The notes under the pieces: model-generated
Told to the model about the DNA's origin: nothing
What the model saw: the letters and a program-made list of their open reading frames with translations, nothing else
Databases searched by the model: none
Shown here: piece after piece, positions 14,916 to 23,340 of the stretch
Position numbering within the stretch: the stretch's first letter is position 1
Layout: every line of letters begins with the position of its first letter
Assembly (NCBI GenBank): GCA_023391835.1
Contig: JAEWAE010000017.1
Coordinates: forward strand, 1-23,340
Source: Bacillota bacterium
Lineage (GTDB): Bacteria > Bacillota > Clostridia > Oscillospirales > Ethanoligenentaceae
Direction of reading: 5' to 3'
DNA length: 23,340 bases
Program-made: the position numbers and the translations under genes

Positions 14916-14950
14916 GCCTGCCCGCGGCACAAGCCTGTCACAAGTCGATG

Positions 14951-16714
14951 TCATGTGTCGAAATCCGGGGTCTGCCCATTGCAAAGCCGGCAAAACACAC
15001 GCACCATTTCGGGGTCGAACTGGGTGCCGGCGCAATCCTGCAGCTCCCGGATTGCTTTTTGCCTTGCCATAGCCGGGCGGTAGGGCCGGTCGTGGGTCAT
15101 GGCGTCATATGCATCCGCCACCGCGAACAGGCGGCTGACCACGGGGATATTTTCCCGGTCGAGGCCCCGAGGGTAGCCCCGGCCGTCCCAGCGTTCGTGA
15201 TGGCACAGGATGCTTTCCGCCACGGCGGAAAGCTCCATGGCGCTGTGGGCGATGCGGTAGCCGATTTCCGGGTGGCGGCGAACCTCCACCCATTCTTCCG
15301 CGTCCAGCGGGCCGGGCTTGCAGAGGATTTCCCGCGAGACCGCCACCTGCCCCACGTCGTGGAGGTCGGCCAGCACTTCCAGATCGGCCTGGCCCTCCCG
15401 CGACAGGCCGATGGCGATGGCCATGGCGGAGCAGCATCGTTTGAGGCGCATCACATGGTCGTCGCTTTCGCAGCTTTTTTCGGGGAGGGAGCGCAGCATG
15501 CCGCTGAGCACCGCGTTGCGATATTTCCGGCTCTCGGCCAGCTTCTGGTGGTACATTTTTTCTTCGGCATTCTGCCGTGTGTGGCGGAAATCCTCGGTCG
15601 CGCGGGTCTTGGCGGCACTGCCCATGGAAATGCTCAGCGGCAGGTTGCCCACACGGCGCTGGGCACACCGGGCGTGGATGCGCCGGACAATTCCTTCCGC
15701 CGTAACCGCGTCGGTACGGGGCAGCAGCACCAGGAATTCGTCGCCGCCCCAGCGGCAGACGATATCCTCTTCCCGGCAGCTCTGTCGGATGGCCGCCGCG
15801 GCGGCCCGGAGAATGTCGTCGCCGGTCTCGTGGCCGAATACGTCGTTGGAAATTTTCAGCCCGTTCACATCCCCCATGATCACGGCCAGCGGATACTGCC
15901 GGGGTACGTCCAGCCGGCGGATTTCCTCATCCCCAAACCGCCGGTTATACAGGCCGGTCAGATGGTCGTGGTAACTCAGGTACACAATGGCATCCTGCTG
16001 CTCGCGTTCCCGTGCCGCATTGCGGAACACAATCGACACACCCGTCACGCGGCCGCCGATTTCCACCAGCGGCGACAGCACGCCCACCACCGGCACCGTC
16101 TCGCCCTGCCGGTCGGTCAGCTCGATGCGACCGTCCAGCGGCACCGACTGCCCCGTACGGATGGCCTCCGCCACCGGGTCGTCGGCTCCGCGCAGCGGCA
16201 GAGCCTGAGCGTAGGGCATGCCCTCCACCGGCTGGGCGCCCCAGCCGGTGAGTTCCCGTGCCGCCCGATTGAGGCCGATCACCGCGCCGTGGCCGTCAAG
16301 CAGGGCCACCGCGTCGCCAATGGAATTGAGCGCCCCCCACATCAGCCCATCCCGACTCTCCGCCCAGACCGGCTGCAGCACGACCAAAATCCGTTGCGCA
16401 TCGACAGGCGCGGCCGCCATGTGACAGGTAAGCCCGGTCGATGGGTCGCTCCATTTCAGCACACCGCACTCCCCAGCCTGCGCCCGTGCGAAAAGCGCCC
16501 TCCATCCCACGCCGGAATCTTCCAGCCCCGGCAGAGCGGCGGCAATCCCCGTCTGAGAGGCCGCCGTTTTTTGCATACCGGTCAGCCTGATCCATTCGTC
16601 GCTGATTTCCAGAAAAACAAAGTCTGGTGCACCCCCCTGCCCGTCGCACGGCCGCACGACTGCATAGGCGACCGGCAGCAGCTGCAGCAGGGCCAGCACA
16701 GCTTTTTCCTTCAT
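14951..16714 (-). CDS. PAS-GGDEF-HD-GYP cyclic-di-GMP signalling enzyme
   Basis: A 587-aa soluble protein. Residues 1-118 look like a divergent PAS/sensor domain and 125-232 are a PAS domain (LNSIGDAVALLDGHGAVIGLNRAA). The GGDEF domain spans about 240-400 with an intact GGDEF (323-327) and an RxxD inhibitory site (Arg314-Asp317) five residues before it, so diguanylate cyclase activity with product inhibition is expected. The HD-GYP phosphodiesterase domain covers about 400-580: Glu416, His420, His452-Asp453, His481, His505-His506, GRGYP (511-515) and Asp534 are all present. The usual HDxGK lysine is Gln456. There is no transmembrane segment, so it senses an internal signal. AGAGG lies upstream of the ATG. 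It is monocistronic. Confidence 0.95.
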   Translation of the reverse strand: MKEKAVLALLQLLPVAYAVVRPCDGQGGAPDFVFLEISDEWIRLTGMQKTAASQTGIAAALPGLEDSGVGWRALFARAQAGECGVLKWSDPSTGLTCHMAAAPVDAQRILVVLQPVWAESRDGLMWGALNSIGDAVALLDGHGAVIGLNRAARELTGWGAQPVEGMPYAQALPLRGADDPVAEAIRTGQSVPLDGRIELTDRQGETVPVVGVLSPLVEIGGRVTGVSIVFRNAAREREQQDAIVYLSYHDHLTGLYNRRFGDEEIRRLDVPRQYPLAVIMGDVNGLKISNDVFGHETGDDILRAAAAAIRQSCREEDIVCRWGGDEFLVLLPRTDAVTAEGIVRRIHARCAQRRVGNLPLSISMGSAAKTRATEDFRHTRQNAEEKMYHQKLAESRKYRNAVLSGMLRSLPEKSCESDDHVMRLKRCCSAMAIAIGLSREGQADLEVLADLHDVGQVAVSREILCKPGPLDAEEWVEVRRHPEIGYRIAHSAMELSAVAESILCHHERWDGRGYPRGLDRENIPVVSRLFAVADAYDAMTHDRPYRPAMARQKAIRELQDCAGTQFDPEMVRVFCRLCNGQTPDFDT

Positions 16715-16826
16715 CCCGACTTACCTCTTTTCTCCACATCCCGCCCTGGCGAAGCAACCGCCGCGACGCGGCCCTTTCCGGCAGGGATTGACACCCCAGA
16801 TGCACCCGCCTTATCAATATACTTGC

Positions 16827-16855
16827 ATTATACTATTTTCCCTGTGAAATGTCAT
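16827..16855 (-). promoter_or_regulatory. Sigma-A promoter of the GGDEF/HD-GYP gene
   Basis: On the minus strand ATGACA (16855-16850), a 17-bp spacer and perfect TATAAT (16832-16827), about 110 bp before the start codon. Confidence 0.8.
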
Positions 16856-16925
16856 GGAAAAAGTTTGAAAATATACATTTTTTTCTAGCTGCTCGAATTT
16901 TACCTTTTTTACTGCATGAGCATAT

Positions 16926-16964
16926 AAAAAAGTCCGCCGGGGAGGTTTTTCAGCCCCCGGCGGA
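16926..16964 (-). terminator. Rho-independent terminator of the ArsR-CadA operon
   Basis: TCCGCCGGGGG and CCCCGGCGGA pair around a roughly 11-base loop, followed on the minus strand by CTTTTTTATATG. It lies 27 bp past the ATPase stop. Confidence 0.92.
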
Positions 16965-16990
16965 TAAACTGCAGCGGGAAAAGCGGTCTG

Positions 16991-19363
16991 TCAGGCAGCC
17001 GTATCCGGCCGGAACGCGGCCGGCACATGCAGCGCCCGGATAGCGTTGAGCACCGCGAGGAGCGTGACCCCCGCGTCGCCGAAGACGGCCGCCCACATGC
17101 TCGCCAGGCCCAGCGCGCCCAGCACCAGCAGCACGACCTTGACCCCCAGAGCAAAGACGATGTTTTCCCAGACAATGCGGTGGGTGCGGCGGGCGATGCC
17201 GATGCCCGCCGGCAGGCGGGAAAGCGAATCGGTCATGAGCACCACGTCGGCCGCTTCGATGGCCGCGTCGGAGCCCAGCCCCCCCATGGCCACGCCCACA
17301 TCCGCCCGGGCCAGCACGGGGGCGTCGTTGATGCCGTCGCCAACGAAGGCGATGCCGCGGCCGGCGGGCAGTTCCCGGGCCAGCTGCTCGAGCTTTTCCA
17401 CCTTCTGCTCAGGCAGCAGCTCAGCATAGGCGCCGTCGAGTCCCAGCTCGCCGGCGACCCGGTCGGCCGCGGCCCGGCTGTCGCCGGTGAGCATCACCAT
17501 GCGGCTCACACCCGCCGCATGCAGCTGCTCCACCGCGCGGCGGCTGTCGGGGCGCAGCCGATCTGAAATGACGAGGGAACCGAGGTAGGCCCCGTTTCGG
17601 CACAGATGCACCACGGTGCCGGCCGCCGGGTCATCAGGGCAGACGACGCCCGCCTGTTCCATGAGGCGCCGGTTGCCCGCCAGCACCGATTCCCCGTCGA
17701 CCGTCGCTTCCACGCCGTGGCCGGGGATTTCCCGGATGCCGCCGATGCGGGAGGCTTCCGCCACGCCGCCCCACGCCCGCCGGATGGACTGGGCGATGGG
17801 GTGATTGGAATAGCTCTCGGCCAAAGCCGCCGTCTCGAGCAGCCGCTCTTTGGTTTCGCCCTCGGCGGGCCGCACCTGGGTCACCTCAAAGACACCCTGG
17901 GTCAGCGTGCCCGTCTTGTCAAAGACCACCGTATCCACCCGCGCCAGCGCTTCCAGAAAATTGCCGCCCTTGACCAGCACCCCGCTGCGGGAAGCTCCGC
18001 CCAGCCCGGCGAAAAAGCTCAGCGGCACCGACACCACCAGCGCGCAGGGGCAGGAAACCACCAGGAACACCAGCGCGCGGTAGATCCATTTGGAAAACTC
18101 CATGCCCGGCAGCACCAGAGGCGGGATGACGGCCAGCGCCACGGCCAGCCCCACCACGACGGGAGTATACCAGTGGGCAAACCGCGTGATGAAATTTTCG
18201 GTCACGGTCTTGCGGCTGCCGGCCTCCTGCACCAGATCGAGGATGCGGGAAACAGCCGATTGGCCGAATTCCCGGGTGACCCGCACCACAAGCCGCCCGT
18301 CAAGGCTGACCGAGCCGGAAAGGATCTCATCCCCCGGTGCCACGTCCCGCGGGCGGGATTCGCCGGTCAGGGCGGAAGTATCCAGCGCCGCGGAGCCCTG
18401 CTCCACCACGCCGTCCAGCGGCACCCGCTCGCCCGGGCGCACGGCGATGCGCTGCCCCACGGCGATCTCCTGCGGCGTCACGCGGGTCTCTTTATCCCCA
18501 TCGAGACGCACGGCAAAATCCGGCCGGATACTCATCAAAGCGGAAATTGAACGGCGGGAACGGTTGACGGCGAGATCCTGCACATATTCGCCGATCTGAT
18601 AAAACAGCATGACCGCCACGCCCTCGGGGAACTGGCCGATTGCAAAGGCCCCGAGAGTGGCGACGCTCATCAGAAAATTCTCGTCGAAAATTTCTCCGCG
18701 CCGGATATTGCGCGCCGAGCGCAGCAGCACCTGCCCGCCGGCCAGCAGATAGGCGACGAGATAAAGCGCGATTTTCACAGCCTGAGGCCCCGGCATAGCC
18801 AGAGCCACGGCAAAAAAGAACATGCCGCCGATGACCGGCAGGCGCTCCAGCCGCTCGCGGATATCTCCGGCCGGCTCGGCTTCCGCCTCGGGGGCCTTCC
18901 CACTCACCGTCACGTCCGGTTCCAGCCGGCGGATGGTTTCCCGCGTCTGCCGCAGGATTTCGGGCAGCGCCTCCCCGTCGGCATCCACGGAAAGTCTGCC
19001 TGTGGCAAAATTGAGCGCCGCCGAGGAAACCCCCTCGATGCGGCTCACCTCCCGCTCGATCTTCGCAGCGCACTCGGCGCAGTCGAGCCCCTGGAGCCAC
19101 AGCTCCCCGCGCTTCTGCGTCTTGCGCCGCGCCTCCCGGGGGCGGAAAGCCTCCGGATGCCGGCCGACCACCGAGCCGGTCCGGCGCATCACTTCGTCCA
19201 CCCGGTCCGCACCGTCGATTTCCATCGAAAGCACGCCGGATTCAAAATCCACCCGTGCCCGGCACACCCCGTCGATGCCCGCCACGTCCCGTTCGATGCC
19301 CGCCGCACAGTCGGGGCAGTGCAGCCGGCCCAGCACGTATTCTTTTCGGACTGCCGCTTCCAT
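16991..19363 (-). CDS. cadA: Zn/Cd/Pb-type P1B ATPase (metal efflux)
   Basis: A 790-aa heavy-metal P-type ATPase expected to export Zn(II), Cd(II) or Pb(II) across the membrane. It has two N-terminal HMA domains with CxxC sites: Cys16-Cys19 (HCPDC) and Cys95-Cys98 (DCAEC), both CxxC with an acidic residue as in Zn/Cd pumps. The membrane CPC motif (SCPCALVVSVPLS) lies near residue 438, the phosphorylation site DKTGTLTQG near 480, and GDGINDAPVLARADVGVAMG beyond. The last helices carry a Lys (GVKVVLLVLG) and GDAGVTLLAVLNAIRAL, the P1B-2 signature. The ATG at 19363 is chosen; an adjacent TTG is possible, and AGGAAGG lies 13 bases upstream. The co-transcribed upstream ArsR-type gene is the likely sensor. 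Confidence 0.95.
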   Translation of the reverse strand: MEAAVRKEYVLGRLHCPDCAAGIERDVAGIDGVCRARVDFESGVLSMEIDGADRVDEVMRRTGSVVGRHPEAFRPREARRKTQKRGELWLQGLDCAECAAKIEREVSRIEGVSSAALNFATGRLSVDADGEALPEILRQTRETIRRLEPDVTVSGKAPEAEAEPAGDIRERLERLPVIGGMFFFAVALAMPGPQAVKIALYLVAYLLAGGQVLLRSARNIRRGEIFDENFLMSVATLGAFAIGQFPEGVAVMLFYQIGEYVQDLAVNRSRRSISALMSIRPDFAVRLDGDKETRVTPQEIAVGQRIAVRPGERVPLDGVVEQGSAALDTSALTGESRPRDVAPGDEILSGSVSLDGRLVVRVTREFGQSAVSRILDLVQEAGSRKTVTENFITRFAHWYTPVVVGLAVALAVIPPLVLPGMEFSKWIYRALVFLVVSCPCALVVSVPLSFFAGLGGASRSGVLVKGGNFLEALARVDTVVFDKTGTLTQGVFEVTQVRPAEGETKERLLETAALAESYSNHPIAQSIRRAWGGVAEASRIGGIREIPGHGVEATVDGESVLAGNRRLMEQAGVVCPDDPAAGTVVHLCRNGAYLGSLVISDRLRPDSRRAVEQLHAAGVSRMVMLTGDSRAAADRVAGELGLDGAYAELLPEQKVEKLEQLARELPAGRGIAFVGDGINDAPVLARADVGVAMGGLGSDAAIEAADVVLMTDSLSRLPAGIGIARRTHRIVWENIVFALGVKVVLLVLGALGLASMWAAVFGDAGVTLLAVLNAIRALHVPAAFRPDTAA

Positions 19364-19390
19364 CAATCTGACACAACCTTCCTGCGTCCG

Positions 19391-19418
19391 CCCGGCGGCG
19401 GGAATTCCCACCGCCGGG
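19391..19418 (-). other. Hairpin in the ArsR-CadA intercistronic gap
   Basis: CCCGGCGG and CCGCCGGG flank GGGAATTCCC with one mismatch, making a nearly continuous 28-nt hairpin five bases after the sensor stop codon. There is no T-run, so it is more likely an mRNA-processing, stabilising or partial-attenuation element than a terminator. Confidence 0.5.
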
Positions 19419-19423
19419 GCACG

Positions 19424-19792
19424 TTATTCGGTCACGTGGGAAAGCCCTTCCCCGAAAATATGCGTCACATGCGCGTCGCATAAGGAATAATACACAACCT
19501 TGCCGTCCCGGCGGTATTTGACCAGTCTCGCCTGCCGAAGCACCCGCAGCTGATGGGAAATGGAGGACTTGGTCATGTGAAGCAGCGCCGCAATGTCACA
19601 CACGCACATTTCGGCGTCCGACAGCGCACAGAGGATCTTCACCCGCGTGGAATCGCCGAATATTTTAAAAAGATCCGCCAGGTCACAAAGCGTCTCATCC
19701 GGCGGCATCCGCCCCGCCACGGCATCCACCACCTGCCGGTGGATAATCGACACCGTGCAGCCGAGCTCCTCGTCCCGCTCCGTATCCGCCAT
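19424..19792 (-). CDS. ArsR/SmtB-family metal-responsive repressor
   Basis: A 122-aa winged-helix repressor that should leave DNA on binding Zn, Cd or Pb. The recognition region is MTKSSISHQLRVLRQARLVKYRRDGKVVYY (about residues 73-102), written here in family terms as helix-turn-helix plus wing. Two metal sites are visible. The alpha3-type site has Cys63 and Cys65 in EMCVCDIA, with Cys12 available from the N-terminus as in CadC. The alpha5 site has Asp106, His108, His119 and Glu122, exactly the spacing of the SmtB zinc site. The ATG at 19792 has GAAGGGG eight bases upstream. It is the first gene of the operon with the ATPase, behind a promoter (19889-19916) and an inverted-repeat operator (19854-19881). 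Confidence 0.94.
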   Translation of the reverse strand: MADTERDEELGCTVSIIHRQVVDAVAGRMPPDETLCDLADLFKIFGDSTRVKILCALSDAEMCVCDIAALLHMTKSSISHQLRVLRQARLVKYRRDGKVVYYSLCDAHVTHIFGEGLSHVTE

Positions 19793-19853
19793 TGCGCACA
19801 CCCCTTCCTCGCCCAAACGGCGCTATGCAAATCGTTCCCATTCGCATATAGTT

Positions 19854-19881
19854 GAACAGTTGCTTAACTATTCAACTGTTC
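19854..19881. promoter_or_regulatory. Candidate ArsR/SmtB operator
   Basis: A perfect inverted repeat, GAACAGTTG and CAACTGTTC, separated by ten bases. It begins eight bases downstream of the -10, so it covers the predicted start of transcription. A second, nested repeat AGTTGAA/TTCAACT overlaps it. Position and A/T-rich palindromic character suit an ArsR-family repressor. Binding is inferred. Confidence 0.7.
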
Positions 19882-19888
19882 CGCTATC

Positions 19889-19916
19889 AGTATAGCCAAT
19901 TTTGCGAAAATGTCAA
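19889..19916 (-). promoter_or_regulatory. Sigma-A promoter of the ArsR-CadA operon
   Basis: On the minus strand TTGACA (19916-19911), a 16-bp spacer and TATACT (19894-19889). Confidence 0.88.
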
Positions 19917-19930
19917 CATCCCGGCTGAAA

Positions 19931-20062
19931 AGTATGCCGTATCCATCCGGCGGCCGCAAGGGCCGGCTATCGGTCCGGCAAAACGATGGGCCGCGTACGA
20001 AACGGGTCTGCGCCCGGTTGCCGCCCGCCTCGGCGCATGCCAGACCCGCCGGGCGGCATACT
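19931..20062. repeat. GC-rich structured element with 9-bp terminal inverted repeats
   Basis: AGTATGCCG (19931-19939) and CGGCATACT (20054-20062) are exact inverted repeats enclosing a GC-rich interior. Inside is a second long-range repeat, GGGTCTG/CAGACCC (20004-20010 and 20041-20047), continued by TGCGC/GCGCA. It contains no plausible gene and lies between two divergent promoters, outside both predicted transcripts. It may be a small non-autonomous insertion or intergenic repeat, or an independent structured RNA. No target-site duplication was clear. Confidence 0.4.
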
Positions 20063-20100
20063 AACAGACAGACGTCGGGAACAGCCAGAGTGAATTTATT

Positions 20101-20119
20101 GGAATATCCGAGATATTCC
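20101..20119. promoter_or_regulatory. Inverted repeat just upstream of the copA -35
   Basis: GGAATAT-CCGAG-ATATTCC, with perfect 7-bp arms, ends two bases before the -35 hexamer. The upstream position is typical of an activator or second-regulator site. The cognate protein is unknown. Confidence 0.45.
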
Positions 20120-20121
20120 TA

Positions 20122-20150
20122 TTGACAGACGTAGAGAAGGCGCGTATGCT
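20122..20150 (+). promoter_or_regulatory. Promoter of the copA-csoR operon
   Basis: TTGACA (20122-20127), a 17-bp spacer and TATGCT (20145-20150) give transcription starting near 20157, inside the CsoR-type operator. Confidence 0.85.
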
Positions 20151-20156
20151 GAAATT

Positions 20157-20173
20157 ACACCCCACGGGGGTGT
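20157..20173. promoter_or_regulatory. CsoR-type copper operator
   Basis: ACACCCC-ACG-GGGGTGT, perfect 7-bp arms around three bases. It closely resembles known CsoR operators such as that of Bacillus subtilis copZA (ACCC-TACG-GGGGT pattern). It overlaps the predicted copA transcription start, and a CsoR gene ends the same operon, so autoregulated copper derepression is the simple reading. Confidence 0.82.
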
Positions 20174-20198
20174 GGTGATAACCGAAGAGGTGAATCGT

Positions 20199-22823
<2,625 letters not shown>

Positions 22824-22857
22824 ACCGCCGCTGATATTACGGAAAGGGGTGTGGAAA

Positions 22858-23130
22858 ATGAAAGCCGACAAAGCCAAAATCACCCGGCTGCTGAAAACCG
22901 CCCGGGGCCAGTTGGACGGTCTGATCAAGATGGTGGAGGACGACCGTTACTGCATCGACATTTCCAACCAGCTCATGGCGACCCAGGCCATCCTGCGCAA
23001 CGTCAACCGGGAGGTGCTCCACGCCCACCTGGACTGCTGCGTGCAGGACGCCTTTGAAAAGGGCGACGCCGACGAGGCCGCTCAGAAGGTGGAGGAAATC
23101 ACCGCCATCATCGACAAGCTGTCGAAATAA
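22858..23130 (+). CDS. csoR: CsoR family copper-sensing repressor
   Basis: A 90-aa all-helical repressor of the CsoR/RcnR/FrmR family, which releases DNA when it binds Cu(I). The family core is present: RLLKTARGQLDGLIKMVEDD, then RYCIDISNQLMATQAILRNV with the first ligand Cys, then HAHLDCCVQDAF with the His and the Cys four residues on. This Cys-His-Cys triad indicates copper rather than nickel/cobalt or formaldehyde sensing. An additional adjacent Cys is present. The ATG at 22858 has GGAAAGGGG upstream; a GTG at 22849 is less likely. It lies 34 bp after copA, and the matching operator is at 20157-20173. Confidence 0.96.
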   Translation: MKADKAKITRLLKTARGQLDGLIKMVEDDRYCIDISNQLMATQAILRNVNREVLHAHLDCCVQDAFEKGDADEAAQKVEEITAIIDKLSK

Positions 23131-23160
23131 GCCATCCGGCACGAGTGTGTCACACGCTCT

Positions 23161-23204
23161 AAAAGAGGGATTTCGTGCGGTAAAACCGCAGGCGTCCCCC
23201 TTTT
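23161..23204. terminator. Bidirectional terminator after csoR
   Basis: AAAAGAGGGA and TCCCCCTTTT form an outer stem with one mismatch; an inner stem TGCGGT/ACCGCA has an AAA loop. A-run and T-run flank both sides. It sits between csoR and the convergent partial gene ending at 23203, whose stop codon overlaps the stem edge. Confidence 0.75.
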
Positions 23205-23340
23205 AAATACCCCCAAGCATTGTGCCCGGCTCACCGTCGGCCACAATATAGGTGTTGATCCGGCGGCACATGCCCGCCTGCGCAACTGAACCGTATCGCT
23301 TCGCGTCGATATTGACAGCTTTTTCGGCAAACAGAGAGCC
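23203..23340 (-). CDS. C-terminal fragment of unidentified protein (cut by window edge)
   Basis: An open minus-strand frame of 45 codons runs from the window end to a TAA at 23203. It encodes SLFAEKAVNIDAKRYGSVAQ, then AGMCRRINTYIVADGEP and GTMLGGI at the end. The mixture of residues reads like a soluble protein end, and the stop coincides with a bidirectional terminator, as expected of a convergent gene. No family is recognised. A purely chance frame cannot be excluded over this length. Confidence 0.45.
   Translation of the reverse strand, partial: GSLFAEKAVNIDAKRYGSVAQAGMCRRINTYIVADGEPGTMLGGI

Noticed and set aside
14603..16888. A 761-codon open frame on the plus strand opposite the GGDEF/HD-GYP gene
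   Set aside because: Composition is His/Arg/Pro-rich with no domain. It begins inside pepT and is a reverse-strand shadow of the well-defined minus-strand enzyme.
19910..20125. Short plus-strand frame across the cad-cop intergenic element
   Set aside because: It begins at the ArsR promoter, lacks a ribosome site, and its Arg/Pro/Ala composition merely reflects the GC-rich repeat.

Overview
The window looks like chromosomal DNA from a GC-rich member of the Clostridia (Bacillota), most likely an Oscillospiraceae/Ruminococcaceae-type gut organism. The evidence is a phenylalanyl T-box leader, IreB, CsoR, a PiT/DUF47 pair, YitT, split ThrE-type exporters, a DUF6106-like membrane protein, AGGAGG-type ribosome sites and many near-consensus sigma-A promoters (TTGACA-16/17-TATAAT) standing out as AT-rich islands in GC-rich sequence. 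There are no tRNA or rRNA genes, no CRISPR array, and no transposase or phage genes.

Layout. 1-900: three small minus-strand units: an N-terminal fragment cut by the window edge, an unrecognised small conserved-looking protein, and ireB. 973-4771: pheS-pheT on the minus strand behind a T-box riboswitch with a UUC (Phe) specifier. 4819-7890: a plus-strand operon of a DUF6106-like membrane protein, acpS, the bifunctional NAD(P)HX repair enzyme Nnr and a possible lipoprotein, closed by a perfectly palindromic bidirectional terminator. 7991-9984: a DUF47/PhoU-like protein and a PiT phosphate transporter behind an unusually long hairpin-rich leader. 10010-12300: a plus-strand YitT protein converging on a minus-strand pair of ThrE-type exporter halves. 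12309-13195: a secreted SH3b-NlpC/P60 peptidoglycan hydrolase. 13266-14915: a stand-alone DUF2087 protein and peptidase T. 14951-16855: a PAS-GGDEF-HD-GYP cyclic-di-GMP enzyme.

16926-23204 is a metal-homeostasis island. An ArsR/SmtB-type sensor and a Zn/Cd/Pb-type P1B ATPase run leftward. A Cu-type P1B ATPase and CsoR run rightward. Each arm has its own strong promoter and its own candidate operator: a GAACAGTTG inverted repeat for ArsR, and an ACACCCC-ACG-GGGGTGT repeat for CsoR. A GC-rich, hairpin-forming spacer with 9-bp terminal inverted repeats lies between the two promoters.

The most interesting item is in the copper arm. CopA carries a C-terminal CopZ-like domain fused in frame, and that domain is preceded by a strong internal ribosome site and ATG, so one gene may yield both the pump-chaperone fusion and a free copper chaperone. 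Other points worth a second look are the long pit leader, the HD-GYP domain with all expected metal ligands but HDxGQ instead of HDxGK, and the untranscribed-looking element between the metal operons.
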